A stretch of DNA of 64,000 nt, taken from Sulfurihydrogenibium azorense Az-Fu1 (GTDB lineage: Bacteria > Aquificota > Aquificia > Aquificales > Hydrogenothermaceae). The position numbers and the translations under genes are program-made. Under the pieces are notes generated by a model. That model saw only the letters and a list, made by a program, of their open reading frames with translations. It had not been told where the DNA came from and searched no databases. Location: positions 1,052,003 to 1,116,002 of the forward strand of contig NC_012438.1 of NCBI RefSeq assembly GCF_000021545.1, written 5' to 3'. Every line of letters starts with the position of its first letter. Position 1 is the first letter of the stretch. Of this stretch, positions 52,458-61,838 are shown one piece after another.

Positions 52458-54149
52458 CTACCTTTTTAAAGAGTTTAAAAAGTTATCTATTTCCAATAAG
52501 TCTACAAGTTGTTTTTCCTCTACTTTATCTCTTCTTTGATATTCTACCTTTCCTTCGTTTAAAGACTTCCCTATAACAATTCTGTTAGGTATTCCTATAA
52601 GGTCTGCATCTTTAAATTTTGACCCCGGTGAAATATCTCTTTCATCAAGTAAAACATCTAAACCCTGTCTTTTAGCTTTTTCGTATATCTCAAATCCTGC
52701 TTTTAGACTTTTTTCATCTTTTACATTTAAAACAAGGATATGAAGGTCAAAAGGTGCAACTACATCAGGCCAGATTATTCCTTTATCATCGTGGTACTGT
52801 TCTACTATTGCAGAGATTAAACGACTTACTCCTATTCCATAACATCCCATAATAATAGGTTTTTCTTTTCCGTCTTTGTCTGTGAAGTAAGCTTTCATAG
52901 CTTGGGAGTACTTAGTTCCAAGTAAAAATATGTGTCCTACTTCAAGTCCAGTGGTTTCTTTTAAAGGGTTTTTACAAACAGGACAAGGATCCCCTTCCTT
53001 AGCGGTAGCTAAATCGTAAAACTCTTCTACTTTAACATCTCTTCCTAAATTTACATTTATATAATGGTAATCTTTTTCGTTTGCTCCTACAACAAAGTTG
53101 TATAACTCTTTTATTGAGTAGTCCGCGTATATAGGTAGGTCTAATCCCATAGGTCCTACAAAACCTTCTACTATACCAAGGTCTTTTAACTCTTCTGGTG
53201 TTGCAGGTCTTACATCTAAAGCCTTTAGCAAGTTGGCAAGTTTTGTTTCGTTAACTTCCCTATCTCCTCTTATTAGTACAGCAACAAATCTATCATCAGC
53301 CTTATAAATTAAAGTTTTTACTATTTTTTCAGTAGGTAAGTTTAAAAACTTTGCAACTTCTTCTACAGAAGATACATTAGGAGTGTAAACCTTTTCTAAA
53401 GGTTTTAAATTTTCTACAGGTAATTTGTGATGATGGAATTTTGCAGCTTCTACGTTTGCAGCGTATCCACAGTTTTCACAGTAAACTATATGGGCTTCTC
53501 CCGAAGGGACTTTAACAACAAACTCATGGGAAAACTTTCCACCTATTGCTCCTACATCAGCTTCAACCATAAGGTAATCTAACTTTAAATCTTGAAATAT
53601 TTTGTGGTAAGTTTCTTTCATAACTTCATAAGTTTTTATTGCATCTTCCTCTGATACGTCAAAGGAGTATCCATCCTTCATTATAAACTCTCTTCCTCTG
53701 ATAAGTCCGTACCTTGGTCTTGCTTCATCTCTAAATTTTGTTTGAATTTGGTAAAAGTTTAGAGGTAAGTCTTTGTAAGACCTTACATTTTTTCTTACTA
53801 AATCTGTTATTGTTTCTTCGTGGGTTGGACCTAAGGCAAAATCTGCATCTTTCCTGTCCTTTAATCTAAAAAGCTCCTTTCCGTAAACATCCCACCTTCC
53901 CGTTTCTTTCCAAAGTTCAGCAGGAGTAAGTATAGGCAGAAGAAGTTCTAAAGCCCCTGCTTCATCCATCCTTTTTCTTATTATGTTTTCTATCTTTTTC
54001 AAAACTCTAAAACCAAGTGGTAAGTATTCGTATATTCCAGCTGCTAAACTTCTTATAAATCCGCCTCTTATTAAATATATATGAGATGGAACTTGAGCTT
54101 CTGATGGGTTTTCTTTTAAAGTTGGCATAAAGTATCTACTTGCTAACAT
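52458..54149 (-). CDS. proS: Prolyl-tRNA synthetase
   Basis: ProS charges tRNA-Pro. The 563-aa bacterial-type enzyme has class II motifs (GIYEYLPLGFRVLKKIENIIRKRMDEAGA; RPRYGLIRGREFIMKDGYSFD; GIGVSRLISAIVEQ). The editing (YbaK-like) domain lies at about residues 225-385, with CENCGYAANVEAA at its start, followed by the C-terminal anticodon-binding domain. It is the first gene of the long leftward run, with GGAGG before the ATG. Confidence 0.96.
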   Translation of the reverse strand: MLASRYFMPTLKENPSEAQVPSHIYLIRGGFIRSLAAGIYEYLPLGFRVLKKIENIIRKRMDEAGALELLLPILTPAELWKETGRWDVYGKELFRLKDRKDADFALGPTHEETITDLVRKNVRSYKDLPLNFYQIQTKFRDEARPRYGLIRGREFIMKDGYSFDVSEEDAIKTYEVMKETYHKIFQDLKLDYLMVEADVGAIGGKFSHEFVVKVPSGEAHIVYCENCGYAANVEAAKFHHHKLPVENLKPLEKVYTPNVSSVEEVAKFLNLPTEKIVKTLIYKADDRFVAVLIRGDREVNETKLANLLKALDVRPATPEELKDLGIVEGFVGPMGLDLPIYADYSIKELYNFVVGANEKDYHYINVNLGRDVKVEEFYDLATAKEGDPCPVCKNPLKETTGLEVGHIFLLGTKYSQAMKAYFTDKDGKEKPIIMGCYGIGVSRLISAIVEQYHDDKGIIWPDVVAPFDLHILVLNVKDEKSLKAGFEIYEKAKRQGLDVLLDERDISPGSKFKDADLIGIPNRIVIGKSLNEGKVEYQRRDKVEEKQLVDLLEIDNFLNSLKR

Positions 54150-54246
54150 AAAACCTCCGTCATAAAATTATATAAAACCTTTGTGGTATAATTATTTTAA
54201 CATATAAGCGGAGTATTAAAAAAAACAGTGAAAACAAAAAATTGTT

Positions 54247-55113
54247 ATGGATAGTAGTAGGCAGCTGCTACAGGCTGAAAATTTAACAAAACGATACGTA
54301 GTTAAAAGTAGTTTATTTAAAAAGGAGTACTTTCAGGCTTTATCTGAGGTAAGTTTTTCTGTAGAGAAAAACCAGATAGTAGGTCTGGTAGGGGAGTCAG
54401 GAAGTGGTAAATCTACAGTTGGAAAGATTATTCTAAACCTTATAAAGGCAGACAGTGGTAAAGTATACCTACTTGGTAAAGACATTACAAACAACCTATC
54501 AAAAGAAGACAGAAAAAAGATTTCTATCATCTTTCAGGACCCAAGAACCTCTCTAAACCCAAGATTTAAAATAAAAGATATTTTAGAAGAACCTTTAATA
54601 GTCCATAAATATCCAAAATCTGATAGAAAAGATTCAGTATTAAAAACTATAAAAAGTGTAGGTCTTGATGAGACATTTTTAGACAGATACCCTCACGAGC
54701 TGTCAGGCGGTCAAAGACAGAGAGTAGCTATAGCAAGGGCTATTATATTAGACCCTATATTGGTAGTTGCGGATGAACCTACTTCCGCTTTAGATGTAAG
54801 TGTTCAGCTTCAGATTATACAACTAATAAAACAGTTAAAAGAAGAGAAAGGTATAAGTTTTATCTTTATATCCCACGATTTAAACATTGTAGGACACATT
54901 GCAGATTACATAGTTGTTTTATACAAGGGAAAGATAGTGGAAAAGGGAAATAAAGAAGAAGTGATAAAAAACCCTCTACATCCTTATACAAAACTTTTAC
55001 TTGAAAGTCTTCCTCCATCTCACCCTAAGTATAGAAAACCTTTTGTTAATGTAAAAGAGGATATAAATACCTATGAAGGTTGTGAGTTTATAGGAAATGG
55101 AAAAATAAAATGA
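54247..55113 (+). CDS. Oligopeptide/dipeptide-type ABC ATPase, C-terminus cut by TnpB element
   Basis: This OppF/DppF-like ATPase is complete through the nucleotide-binding domain: Walker A GLVGESGSGKSTVGK, Q-loop IIFQDPRTSLNPRF, signature ELSGGQRQRVAIARA, Walker B ILVVADEPTSALDVS, and HDLNIVGHIADYIVVLYKG. After LHPYTKLLLESLPPSHPKYR the family tail begins (YEGCEF), but the frame then reads 8 residues of IS sequence and stops. The family's last C-terminal residues survive beyond the IS at 56799-56831. No permease or binding protein genes are adjacent. It may retain ATPase function. Confidence 0.85.
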   Translation: MDSSRQLLQAENLTKRYVVKSSLFKKEYFQALSEVSFSVEKNQIVGLVGESGSGKSTVGKIILNLIKADSGKVYLLGKDITNNLSKEDRKKISIIFQDPRTSLNPRFKIKDILEEPLIVHKYPKSDRKDSVLKTIKSVGLDETFLDRYPHELSGGQRQRVAIARAIILDPILVVADEPTSALDVSVQLQIIQLIKQLKEEKGISFIFISHDLNIVGHIADYIVVLYKGKIVEKGNKEEVIKNPLHPYTKLLLESLPPSHPKYRKPFVNVKEDINTYEGCEFIGNGKIK

Positions 55114-56792
55114 TAACACTACACTGCAAACTAACTTTTGAAAACGAAAAAGACAAACAAACATTGATAAACCTAATGAGAAAATTCTCTTCTTGCTTTA
55201 AATACTCATACAACAGACTACTTGAAGGACACTCAAGAAAAGACCTTAAAAAAGATTTACAAAAAATGTTTAACATAAACTCAAGATACGTAGACGATGC
55301 AATATTCAAAGCAAAGTGGCTAATAAACAACTGTATAGAAAGAGAACAAAATCCTAAAAAAGTTATATTTGGAGGTAAAAGACTATTTCAACTCCTTAAA
55401 AACAAACACATAAACGGAAAATACAGAGAAAAACTAAAACAAAAATGGCAAGATAGAAGAAAGCACTGCCTATACTCAAGAGGAGATAAATCTAAAAAAG
55501 GAAACCTAAATACAAGAATAGAATTTGAGAAAGATAAAATAATATTAAGAATAAACACAGGAGAAAGAAACTGGATAAAAGCAAACATAAAAAGAACAGT
55601 ATACAGACAAAACGATAAATGGACTAACTTCATAGCAGACCTAATACAAGCAAACCAAACAAACCAGTATTTCCCATACTCAGTAGAGATAAGAAAGATA
55701 AACAACGATTTCTACGCATTTATAAACTACGAAGAAATAAAGACAGAAGAACCAATAATAACAAAAGACAACGGAGTAATAGGGATAGACATAAACGCAA
55801 ATCCATTTCACATAGCAATGGCTTTTGTAAAGAAAGATGGCAATTTAGAAAGTATAGAGAAAATATCCTTACACAATCTTTTAAACAAGACAAAAAACCA
55901 AAGAGAATACATATCTTGGCAAATAGCACACCAAATAACAGACATTGCTAAAGAAAGAAATAAGGCAATAGCAATAGAAAACTTAAAAGACATACCAAAA
56001 GGTAGTAAAGGAGATGGGAGTAAGAAACTGAGAAAAATAAAACAACAATGGATATACAAAGGCTTGTTAGACAAGATAAAAATACTTGCCAAAAGAAAGA
56101 GAATACAAGTAATACAAGTAAATCCAGCATACACATCTATTGTAGGGTCATTAAAGTATGCACCACAGTATAGTTTAGACAAAGACATAGCAGGAGCATT
56201 TGTAATAGGAAGAAAAGCATTAGGATTTAAAGAAAAACTACCTAAGAATTACGAAAAACTAATAACAGACAGAGAGTATTTAAACTTTGCACAAGATAGA
56301 CTACAAGAAGAAAAACAAAAAACACAAAAAAAGTTAAAAACAGAAAACAATCAGTATAAAAGAAAACCAATAGAAAAGAAACTAAAAGAGTTAAATAAGA
56401 ACCTAAAAATAATTCAAAGCCTTTACAGTGAGCCACAGACCCAAGAGGCTGTAAACCAGAGGAAGGAACAGATGAGGGGCTTGTATTGGACAAGCTATAA
56501 ACTGTGGCAAGTTGTAAAGGTAGCCCTTACTATCCCTATTCTAGGTAAGTCTATTAGCAGGGACTTATCACCCTTAAAGCCAATACTGGTAGATGGGGAT
56601 TGGGATAGGGTAGTAAATAAATCGTGTTTCAAAACCAAAGAGGCAATAGAAGATTTGAAACACGATTTAGGGATAGTTCCTACTTCTTGGGGTAGGGGCT
56701 ATGATGCAAGCGAAATACCGCCAGCTGGGGATAGCTTGCATCTGAATAAGGCGGAATACAAATACCCCAGCCCAGAGTGTATGAATCTATAA
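55110..56792 (+). CDS. tnpB: TnpB RNA-guided nuclease-like protein with long 3' tail
   Basis: This RuvC-fold TnpB homologue of 560 aa has likely catalytic residues Asp-227 (VIGIDINAN), Glu-290 (AIAIENLKD) and Asp-359 (SLDKDIAGAFVIGRKALGF). It has NPAYTSIVGSLKY in place of a CxxC zinc ribbon. The recognisable protein ends near residue 400; a charged coiled segment (to ~435) and a further ~125 residues translate DNA with long inverted repeats that is probably the guide RNA scaffold. The start overlaps the truncated ABC frame by 4 nt (ATGA). It is distinct from the TnpB at 21361-22911. Confidence 0.82.
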   Translation: MITLHCKLTFENEKDKQTLINLMRKFSSCFKYSYNRLLEGHSRKDLKKDLQKMFNINSRYVDDAIFKAKWLINNCIEREQNPKKVIFGGKRLFQLLKNKHINGKYREKLKQKWQDRRKHCLYSRGDKSKKGNLNTRIEFEKDKIILRINTGERNWIKANIKRTVYRQNDKWTNFIADLIQANQTNQYFPYSVEIRKINNDFYAFINYEEIKTEEPIITKDNGVIGIDINANPFHIAMAFVKKDGNLESIEKISLHNLLNKTKNQREYISWQIAHQITDIAKERNKAIAIENLKDIPKGSKGDGSKKLRKIKQQWIYKGLLDKIKILAKRKRIQVIQVNPAYTSIVGSLKYAPQYSLDKDIAGAFVIGRKALGFKEKLPKNYEKLITDREYLNFAQDRLQEEKQKTQKKLKTENNQYKRKPIEKKLKELNKNLKIIQSLYSEPQTQEAVNQRKEQMRGLYWTSYKLWQVVKVALTIPILGKSISRDLSPLKPILVDGDWDRVVNKSCFKTKEAIEDLKHDLGIVPTSWGRGYDASEIPPAGDSLHLNKAEYKYPSPECMNL

Positions 56793-56800
56793 TACACTTT
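56560..56800 (+). ncRNA. Candidate omega/reRNA overlapping the tnpB 3' end
   Basis: AAATCGTGTTTCAAA (56619-56633) pairs perfectly with TTTGAAACACGATTT (56654-56668). GATGCAAGC and GCTTGCATC pair as a second 9-bp stem near 56703-56749. TnpB guide RNAs are known to lie at the element's right end overlapping the tnpB stop, which matches this position and strand. The 5' limit is a guess. Confidence 0.55.
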
Positions 56801-56831
56801 GGTTAACCAGGTTTACTGCCATTTTGTCTGA
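56799..56831 (+). pseudogene. C-terminal stub of the split ABC ATPase gene
   Basis: The frame LVNQVYCHFV ends at TGA 56829-56831 and matches the last residues of OppF/DppF proteins (the family ends with a V-x-C-H-F/L motif). The stop overlaps the TTG start of the next gene, as in a normal coupled operon. Confidence 0.55.
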
Positions 56832-58110
56832 CTTTCTGTTTTACTTTTTACTTACATTTTTCTTTGTTCTTATAGCAGGACTTTTTGCAGCTGTTGAGTC
56901 TTCATTTTTTTCCCTTGATAGAATTAAGATAAAAAAATTAGTAGAAAAAGGAAATAAACCTGCAAAGATAGTAGAGTTTTTGAGAAACCGTCCAAAAGAG
57001 TTAGTTATAACATTTTTAATAGGAAACGAACTTGCAAATGTTGCAGCCACTTCTACAGTTGCATCACTGACAATTAACTATTTTGGAAAAGAGTATTTAC
57101 TAATTGGTTCTTTTGTAAGTGCTTTACTTCTTTTAAGTCTTGGGGATATAACACCTAAGATAATAGGTACAAACTATCCTGAAAAGTACGCTTTAACTAT
57201 AGCAAGACCTTTTTACTTGTTTTATATTGCAATAACACCGTTTAGATTTATTCTTTTAAAAATAACAGAGTGGACGTTAAATAAGTTTGGTATCCAGATA
57301 CTAACAGAAGAGCATAAAATAACCCAAGAGGACTTTAAATTTTTAATCCACAATGCCAGTGATTTAAAAATCATCACAACAGAAGAGAAAGAGCTTATAG
57401 ATAACACCTTTGAGTTAGAGGAAAAGACAGTTATAGAGGTTATGGTACCAAGAAGAGATATATTTGCCGTTGAGAAAGGTATATCCATAAGAGAGTTAAC
57501 TAAACTACTTGAGGATAAAGATTACAGTAGAATACCAGTTTATGATGGAGATTTGGACAACATAGTAGGAATACTTCATCTAAAAGATATAATTTTCCTA
57601 ATTTTAGAAGCTAAAGAAGAAAAGATAGATAGCTTTATAAAACCTGCTTTATTTTTACCTGAATTTACAACCCTTTTAGAAGCTATGAAAAAATTCAACG
57701 AAACCCAGCAACATCTGGCAATAGTAGTAAACGAACACGGAACTACTGTAGGACTTCTTTCCTACAAAGATATAATAGAATCTATAGTTGGAGATATTCC
57801 AGAGGAGTTTGAACCTGTAGAACCAGCTATAAGACAGATAAACGAAAATACTTGGATTGTCCTTGGAAAAACAGACGTGGATTTTCTAAAGGAAGAGCTT
57901 GGTATAGATCTTCCTGAAGATTACGACTACGATACAGTAGCAGGCTTTCTTTTAGACCAGTTTAAAAGGTTTCCACATGAAGGAGAGTACTTTGATTACA
58001 AAAACTATAGGTTTACTGTACTTCAAATGTCCTTTAACAGAGTAGAAAAAGTGCAGATAGAAAAACTTCAAGATGCCCAAGAAGAAGAGGTTAAAATAGA
58101 AAATGTTTAG
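56824..58110 (+). CDS. CNNM/HlyC-CorC family membrane protein with CBS pair
   Basis: The 428-aa protein has a DUF21 membrane domain with 3-4 helices (residues ~1-150), a CBS pair (VMVPRRDIFAVEKG...YSRIPVYDGDLDNIVGILHLKD; LAIVVNEHGTTVGLLSYKDIIESIVGDI), and a C-terminal CorC/HlyC domain (LPEDYDYDTVAGFLLDQFKRFP). These proteins are implicated in Mg or Co export. The start is a TTG overlapping the stop of the original ABC gene, with no strong ribosome-binding site, so it was probably coupled to it before the IS insertion. It overlaps its paralogue by 8 nt. Confidence 0.88.
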   Translation: MSDFLFYFLLTFFFVLIAGLFAAVESSFFSLDRIKIKKLVEKGNKPAKIVEFLRNRPKELVITFLIGNELANVAATSTVASLTINYFGKEYLLIGSFVSALLLLSLGDITPKIIGTNYPEKYALTIARPFYLFYIAITPFRFILLKITEWTLNKFGIQILTEEHKITQEDFKFLIHNASDLKIITTEEKELIDNTFELEEKTVIEVMVPRRDIFAVEKGISIRELTKLLEDKDYSRIPVYDGDLDNIVGILHLKDIIFLILEAKEEKIDSFIKPALFLPEFTTLLEAMKKFNETQQHLAIVVNEHGTTVGLLSYKDIIESIVGDIPEEFEPVEPAIRQINENTWIVLGKTDVDFLKEELGIDLPEDYDYDTVAGFLLDQFKRFPHEGEYFDYKNYRFTVLQMSFNRVEKVQIEKLQDAQEEEVKIENV

Positions 58111-59347
58111 TTATATAGTTTTAATAATTCTTTTTGTATTTTTTGAAGCTCTGTTTTCTGGTAGTGAGATAGCATTATTTTCTGTAAATAAAACAAAGTT
58201 AAAGTATAAAGCTTCTGAAGGAGATAAAAAAGCACAGAAAGTTTATAACTTACTTGAGAAATACTATAAACAGTATATATACGTTGGACTTGTAGGAACG
58301 ATTTTAAGTATAACCCTTGCTACTTCTACCTTTGTTGCTATGCTACACGATATGTCTACATATTTTCCTTTTTTAAAAAGTAAAGAAGAAATCTTCGCAG
58401 AAGCTATAGTGATTATTACACTTTTGTTTGGAGAAATAATACCAAAAAGTGTTTTCCAACACTATGCAGATGAACTAATTTATATAATAGTTGAGTTTTT
58501 AGAATTTTTTAGGAAAGTTTTTAAACCTTTCCTATGGTTTGCTGAAGGGATAAATAAAGTAGTTTTCTTTCTATTTAGAATAAAATCTAAACAAGATAAG
58601 TATTACACAAAAGAAGAACTACTTGACCTTTTACTACAAATAGAAGATATAGATGAAATCAAAAAGAAAATCATAGGAAATATTCTTATATTTAGTGAAA
58701 GGAGAATATCAGAGATTGTAATACCTTTATCTGACGTGGTTGCTGTTTCTGACGATAAAAAAGTAATGGAAGTTGTTCCTGTATTTAAGGAGTCAGGATA
58801 CACAAGAATACCAGTCTATAGGAAAAGAGTAGACCAGATAATAGGATTTGTAAGGTCTTACGACCTCCTCCTTGCAAAACCAAATGACCCCATAACAAAG
58901 TATATAAAAGGTATAAGGTACATTCCAGAGTTTACAAGCTTACCTAATGTTTTAAAAGGCTTTAAACATTATAGAGACCATATAGCCGTTGTTGTTGATG
59001 AGAGAGGAGCTACTATAGGCATAATAACACTAAGGGATGTTTTAGAAGAGATAGTTGGAGAGATAAAAGATGACTTTGTAAAAAAGGAAAAACCAAAATT
59101 AAAAAGACAATCGGTAGATGAGATAGTAGTTGATGGTTTAATGGAAGTAAAAGAGTTAAAAACTCTTATAGATATAGATTTACCACAAGGAAACTATGAG
59201 ACTGTAAATGGAATGATAACCTATATACTTGGAAGAATGCCAAAGAAAAACGAGGTTATACATATCGGAGATTACCAGTTTGAAGTCTTAAAGATAGAAA
59301 AAAGAAGAGTTTTAGAAGTAAAAATAAAAAAGATAAAATCTGATTAG
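58103..59347 (+). CDS. Second CNNM/HlyC-CorC family protein
   Basis: This 414-aa paralogue of the preceding gene has the same order: DUF21 membrane domain with SGSEIALFSVNKTKLKYKASEG near the start, CBS pair (YTRIPVYRKRVDQIIGFVRSYD; IAVVVDERGATIGIITLRDVLEEIVGEI) and CorC domain (LPQGNYETVNGMITYILGRMPKKNE). Two adjacent, divergent paralogues suggest a heteromeric transporter or division of labour. It ends 40 nt before tRNA-Cys. Confidence 0.88.
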   Translation: MFSYIVLIILFVFFEALFSGSEIALFSVNKTKLKYKASEGDKKAQKVYNLLEKYYKQYIYVGLVGTILSITLATSTFVAMLHDMSTYFPFLKSKEEIFAEAIVIITLLFGEIIPKSVFQHYADELIYIIVEFLEFFRKVFKPFLWFAEGINKVVFFLFRIKSKQDKYYTKEELLDLLLQIEDIDEIKKKIIGNILIFSERRISEIVIPLSDVVAVSDDKKVMEVVPVFKESGYTRIPVYRKRVDQIIGFVRSYDLLLAKPNDPITKYIKGIRYIPEFTSLPNVLKGFKHYRDHIAVVVDERGATIGIITLRDVLEEIVGEIKDDFVKKEKPKLKRQSVDEIVVDGLMEVKELKTLIDIDLPQGNYETVNGMITYILGRMPKKNEVIHIGDYQFEVLKIEKRRVLEVKIKKIKSD

Positions 59348-59387
59348 AACTTTTTAAAAACTATGCTATAATATATTAATCTTAAAT

Positions 59388-59459
59388 GGCCGGGTAGCCA
59401 AGTGGTAAGGCAGGGGACTGCAAATCCCTTATACGTGGGTTCGATTCCCACCCCGGCCT
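59388..59459 (+). tRNA. tRNA-Cys (anticodon GCA)
   Basis: This is a 72-nt tRNA. The acceptor stem GGCCGGG pairs with CCCGGCC, with discriminator T, the identity base expected of tRNA-Cys. The anticodon loop CTGCAAA gives GCA. The T arm GTGGGTTCGATTCCCAC is canonical. CCA is not encoded. TATAAT at 59367-59372 may be its -10 box. Confidence 0.95.
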
Positions 59460-59499
59460 TTATCTTAAAAAATAAAGGCAATATTTTTCGAGATAAACT

Positions 59500-60696
59500 A
59501 TGAAAAAGGCTCTTATAACAGGTATTACAGGGCAGGATGGGTCTTACTTAGCCGAGTTTTTACTGTCTAAAGGGTACGAGGTGCATGGCATAATCAGAAG
59601 GTCAAGTACCTTTAACACTCACAGGATAGACCATATTTACATAGACCCTCACGACCCAAAAGCAAGACTATTCCTTCACTACGGAGACCTATCAGACTCA
59701 GGCCAATTAACGCATTTAATATATAACATCCAACCAGATGAGATATACCATCTTGGTGCCCAAAGCCATGTCCGTGTAAGCTTTGATATTCCAGAATACA
59801 CAGGAGATATAACCGGCCTTGGAACAACTCGTATCCTTGAAGCAGTTCGTAGAAGTGGAATTAAAACAAAATTCTACCAAGCCTCTTCTTCAGAAATGTT
59901 TGGAGCTTCCCCACCCCCACAAAACGAAAAAACACTTTTTTACCCAAGAAGTCCCTACGCAGCTGCCAAAGTCTACTCCTACTGGATGACAGTAAACTAC
60001 AGAGAAGCATACAACCTATTTGCATGTAATGGCATACTTTTTAACCACGAAAGCCCTCGTAGAGGTGAGACCTTTGTAACAAGGAAAATTACCCGTGCTA
60101 TTGCCCACATACTTGCAGGAAAACAAGATAAACTTTACCTTGGAAATCTTAACGCCAAAAGAGACTGGGGATTTGCCCCAGAGTATGTAGAGATGATGTG
60201 GCTCATGCTACAAGCAGAAGAACCAGATGATTATGTGGTTGGAACGGGAGAGTCCCACTCAGTAAGAGAATTTGTTGAAAAAGCCTTTTCCTACGTCGGT
60301 ATAAATATACAGTGGCATGGAAAAGGAGTTGAAGAAAAAGGAATAGTTGTATCTGTTGATGAAAGAATATTATCAACTATTCAACCACCTATGTTAGAAA
60401 AACTAAAGACTACTATCTTAAAACCGGGTTATGTACTTATAGAGATAGATCCTAAATACTTTAGACCTACAGAAGTAGAACACTTACAAGCAGACATTAC
60501 AAAAGCCAAGGAGAAACTTGGCTGGCAACCAAGAACTACATTTGAAGAATTAATTATGATTATGGTTGATTATGACCTAAAAAGGCTTAATCTAAAACCA
60601 GTTGGCGAAGGTATAAAAATTAGCCAAGATAAAGGCTTTGGTTATACAGATCATGATGTAACATACATACCAAACACAGAAAACGCCCAGAGTTAG
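59500..60696 (+). CDS. gmd: GDP-mannose 4,6-dehydratase
   Basis: Gmd makes GDP-4-keto-6-deoxymannose. The extended SDR protein of 398 aa has [28 protein letters not shown] (NADP-binding), a catalytic SSSEMFG and [10 protein letters not shown] with Y-x3-K. It is longer than usual: about 25 extra residues near 290-315 ([16 protein letters not shown]) and an extended C-terminus. Codon use differs from its neighbours, with several CGT/CGC-type arginine codons instead of AGA, suggesting recent acquisition. With Fcl it leads to GDP-fucose. Confidence 0.94.
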   Translation: MKKALITGITGQDGSYLAEFLLSKGYEVHGIIRRSSTFNTHRIDHIYIDPHDPKARLFLHYGDLSDSGQLTHLIYNIQPDEIYHLGAQSHVRVSFDIPEYTGDITGLGTTRILEAVRRSGIKTKFYQASSSEMFGASPPPQNEKTLFYPRSPYAAAKVYSYWMTVNYREAYNLFACNGILFNHESPRRGETFVTRKITRAIAHILAGKQDKLYLGNLNAKRDWGFAPEYVEMMWLMLQAEEPDDYVVGTGESHSVREFVEKAFSYVGINIQWHGKGVEEKGIVVSVDERILSTIQPPMLEKLKTTILKPGYVLIEIDPKYFRPTEVEHLQADITKAKEKLGWQPRTTFEELIMIMVDYDLKRLNLKPVGEGIKISQDKGFGYTDHDVTYIPNTENAQS

Positions 60697-60700
60697 TAGC

Positions 60701-61825
60701 ATGGATAAAGAAAGTAAGATAGTAGTTTTAGGAGCAAGCGGACTTGTTGGAGGAGCTATAGTTAGAAAACTTATTGAAAAAGGTTATGAGAATATAATTG
60801 GTACATACAAAAGTAGAAAACCCAATTTTGAGAAAATAAAGCTCATTCAAGTTGACCTTACAAACCAGTTAGAAACAGAAAAATTTTTTAAAGACTACCA
60901 GCCAGAGTATGTATTCCTCGCAGCTGCTAAGGTAGGAGGAATACTTGCAAACAACACTTACAAAGCAGACTTTATATACGAAAATCTATCAATTGCACTG
61001 AATGTGATTCATTCAGCATACAAATACGGAGTGAAAAAACTTTTAAACCTTGGTTCATCTTGTATATATCCAAAGTATGCACCACAGCCTATGAAAGAAG
61101 AGTATCTACTAACAGACTCATTAGAACCAACCAACGAGCCATATGCTATAGCAAAGATATCAGCAATAAAACTTTGTAGATACTATAACGAGCAATACGG
61201 AACCAACTTTATCTCAGCAATGCCAAGCAATCTATATGGACCGGGAGATAACTTTAACTTAGAGACATCTCATGTATTACCAGCATTGATAAGGAAGTTT
61301 CATTTAGCAAAACTACTAAAAGAAGGAGATATAGAAGGAATAAAGAAAGACTTTAAAAAACACACCATTGGTTTTGGTCTTGATAAAAAAATAGATTTCA
61401 ACGACGACAAATCAGTATTAGAAATACTATCTCAGATTGGTATAACTTACACAGACAGTAGAAAAGTAAAAATAACTTTATGGGGTAGTGGAGAAGTCTA
61501 CAGAGAGTTTCTATACGTTGACGACCTTGCAGATGCTTGTGTTTTCCTGATGGAGAATATAGATGCGAAAGATATGCAAAAACTTTGTGCAGATTATTTT
61601 GTAAATATAGGAACAGGAGAGGATATAAAGATAAAAGATTTAGCGGTTATGATAAGAGATATTGTAGGAGCTGAGTGTGATATAGTATACGATAGGACTA
61701 AACCGGATGGTACACCAAGGAAACTGTTAGATGTGAGTAAGATAAATCAGCTTGGATGGAAATATAAGACGAGTTTGGAAGAGGGGATAAAAAGGACGTA
61801 TGAATTTTACATAAAAAATACATAA
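60701..61825 (+). CDS. fcl: GDP-L-fucose synthase
   Basis: Fcl epimerises and reduces the Gmd product to GDP-L-fucose. The 374-aa SDR protein has VVLGASGLVGGAIVRKLIEKG, NLGSSCIYPKYAPQPMKEEYLLT and YAIAKISAIKLCRYYNEQYG (Y-x3-K), plus LYGPGDNFNLETSHVLPALIRKFH. It is ~55 residues longer than E. coli Fcl owing to an insertion between LLKEGDIEGIKKD and KVKITLWGSG, as in Campylobacterota homologues. It starts 4 nt after gmd. Confidence 0.94.
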   Translation: MDKESKIVVLGASGLVGGAIVRKLIEKGYENIIGTYKSRKPNFEKIKLIQVDLTNQLETEKFFKDYQPEYVFLAAAKVGGILANNTYKADFIYENLSIALNVIHSAYKYGVKKLLNLGSSCIYPKYAPQPMKEEYLLTDSLEPTNEPYAIAKISAIKLCRYYNEQYGTNFISAMPSNLYGPGDNFNLETSHVLPALIRKFHLAKLLKEGDIEGIKKDFKKHTIGFGLDKKIDFNDDKSVLEILSQIGITYTDSRKVKITLWGSGEVYREFLYVDDLADACVFLMENIDAKDMQKLCADYFVNIGTGEDIKIKDLAVMIRDIVGAECDIVYDRTKPDGTPRKLLDVSKINQLGWKYKTSLEEGIKRTYEFYIKNT

Positions 61826-61838
61826 TAGAGGTAAAATC

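Larger units (their letters stand above)
55094..56806 (+). mobile_element. IS200/IS605-group element with tnpB only (second copy type)
   Basis: This tnpA-less element lies within the 3' end of the ABC ATPase gene. The right end shows hairpin AGTGTAT/ATACACT (56776-56782 and 56792-56798) just before the host gene resumes. No target duplication is expected in this group. Boundaries are inferred from where the host reading frame is lost and regained. Confidence 0.65.

Noticed and set aside
55388-56493. Several minus-strand open frames opposite the second tnpB
   Set aside because: They are Leu/Phe/Ser-rich shadows caused by the A-rich coding strand and have no ribosome-binding sites.
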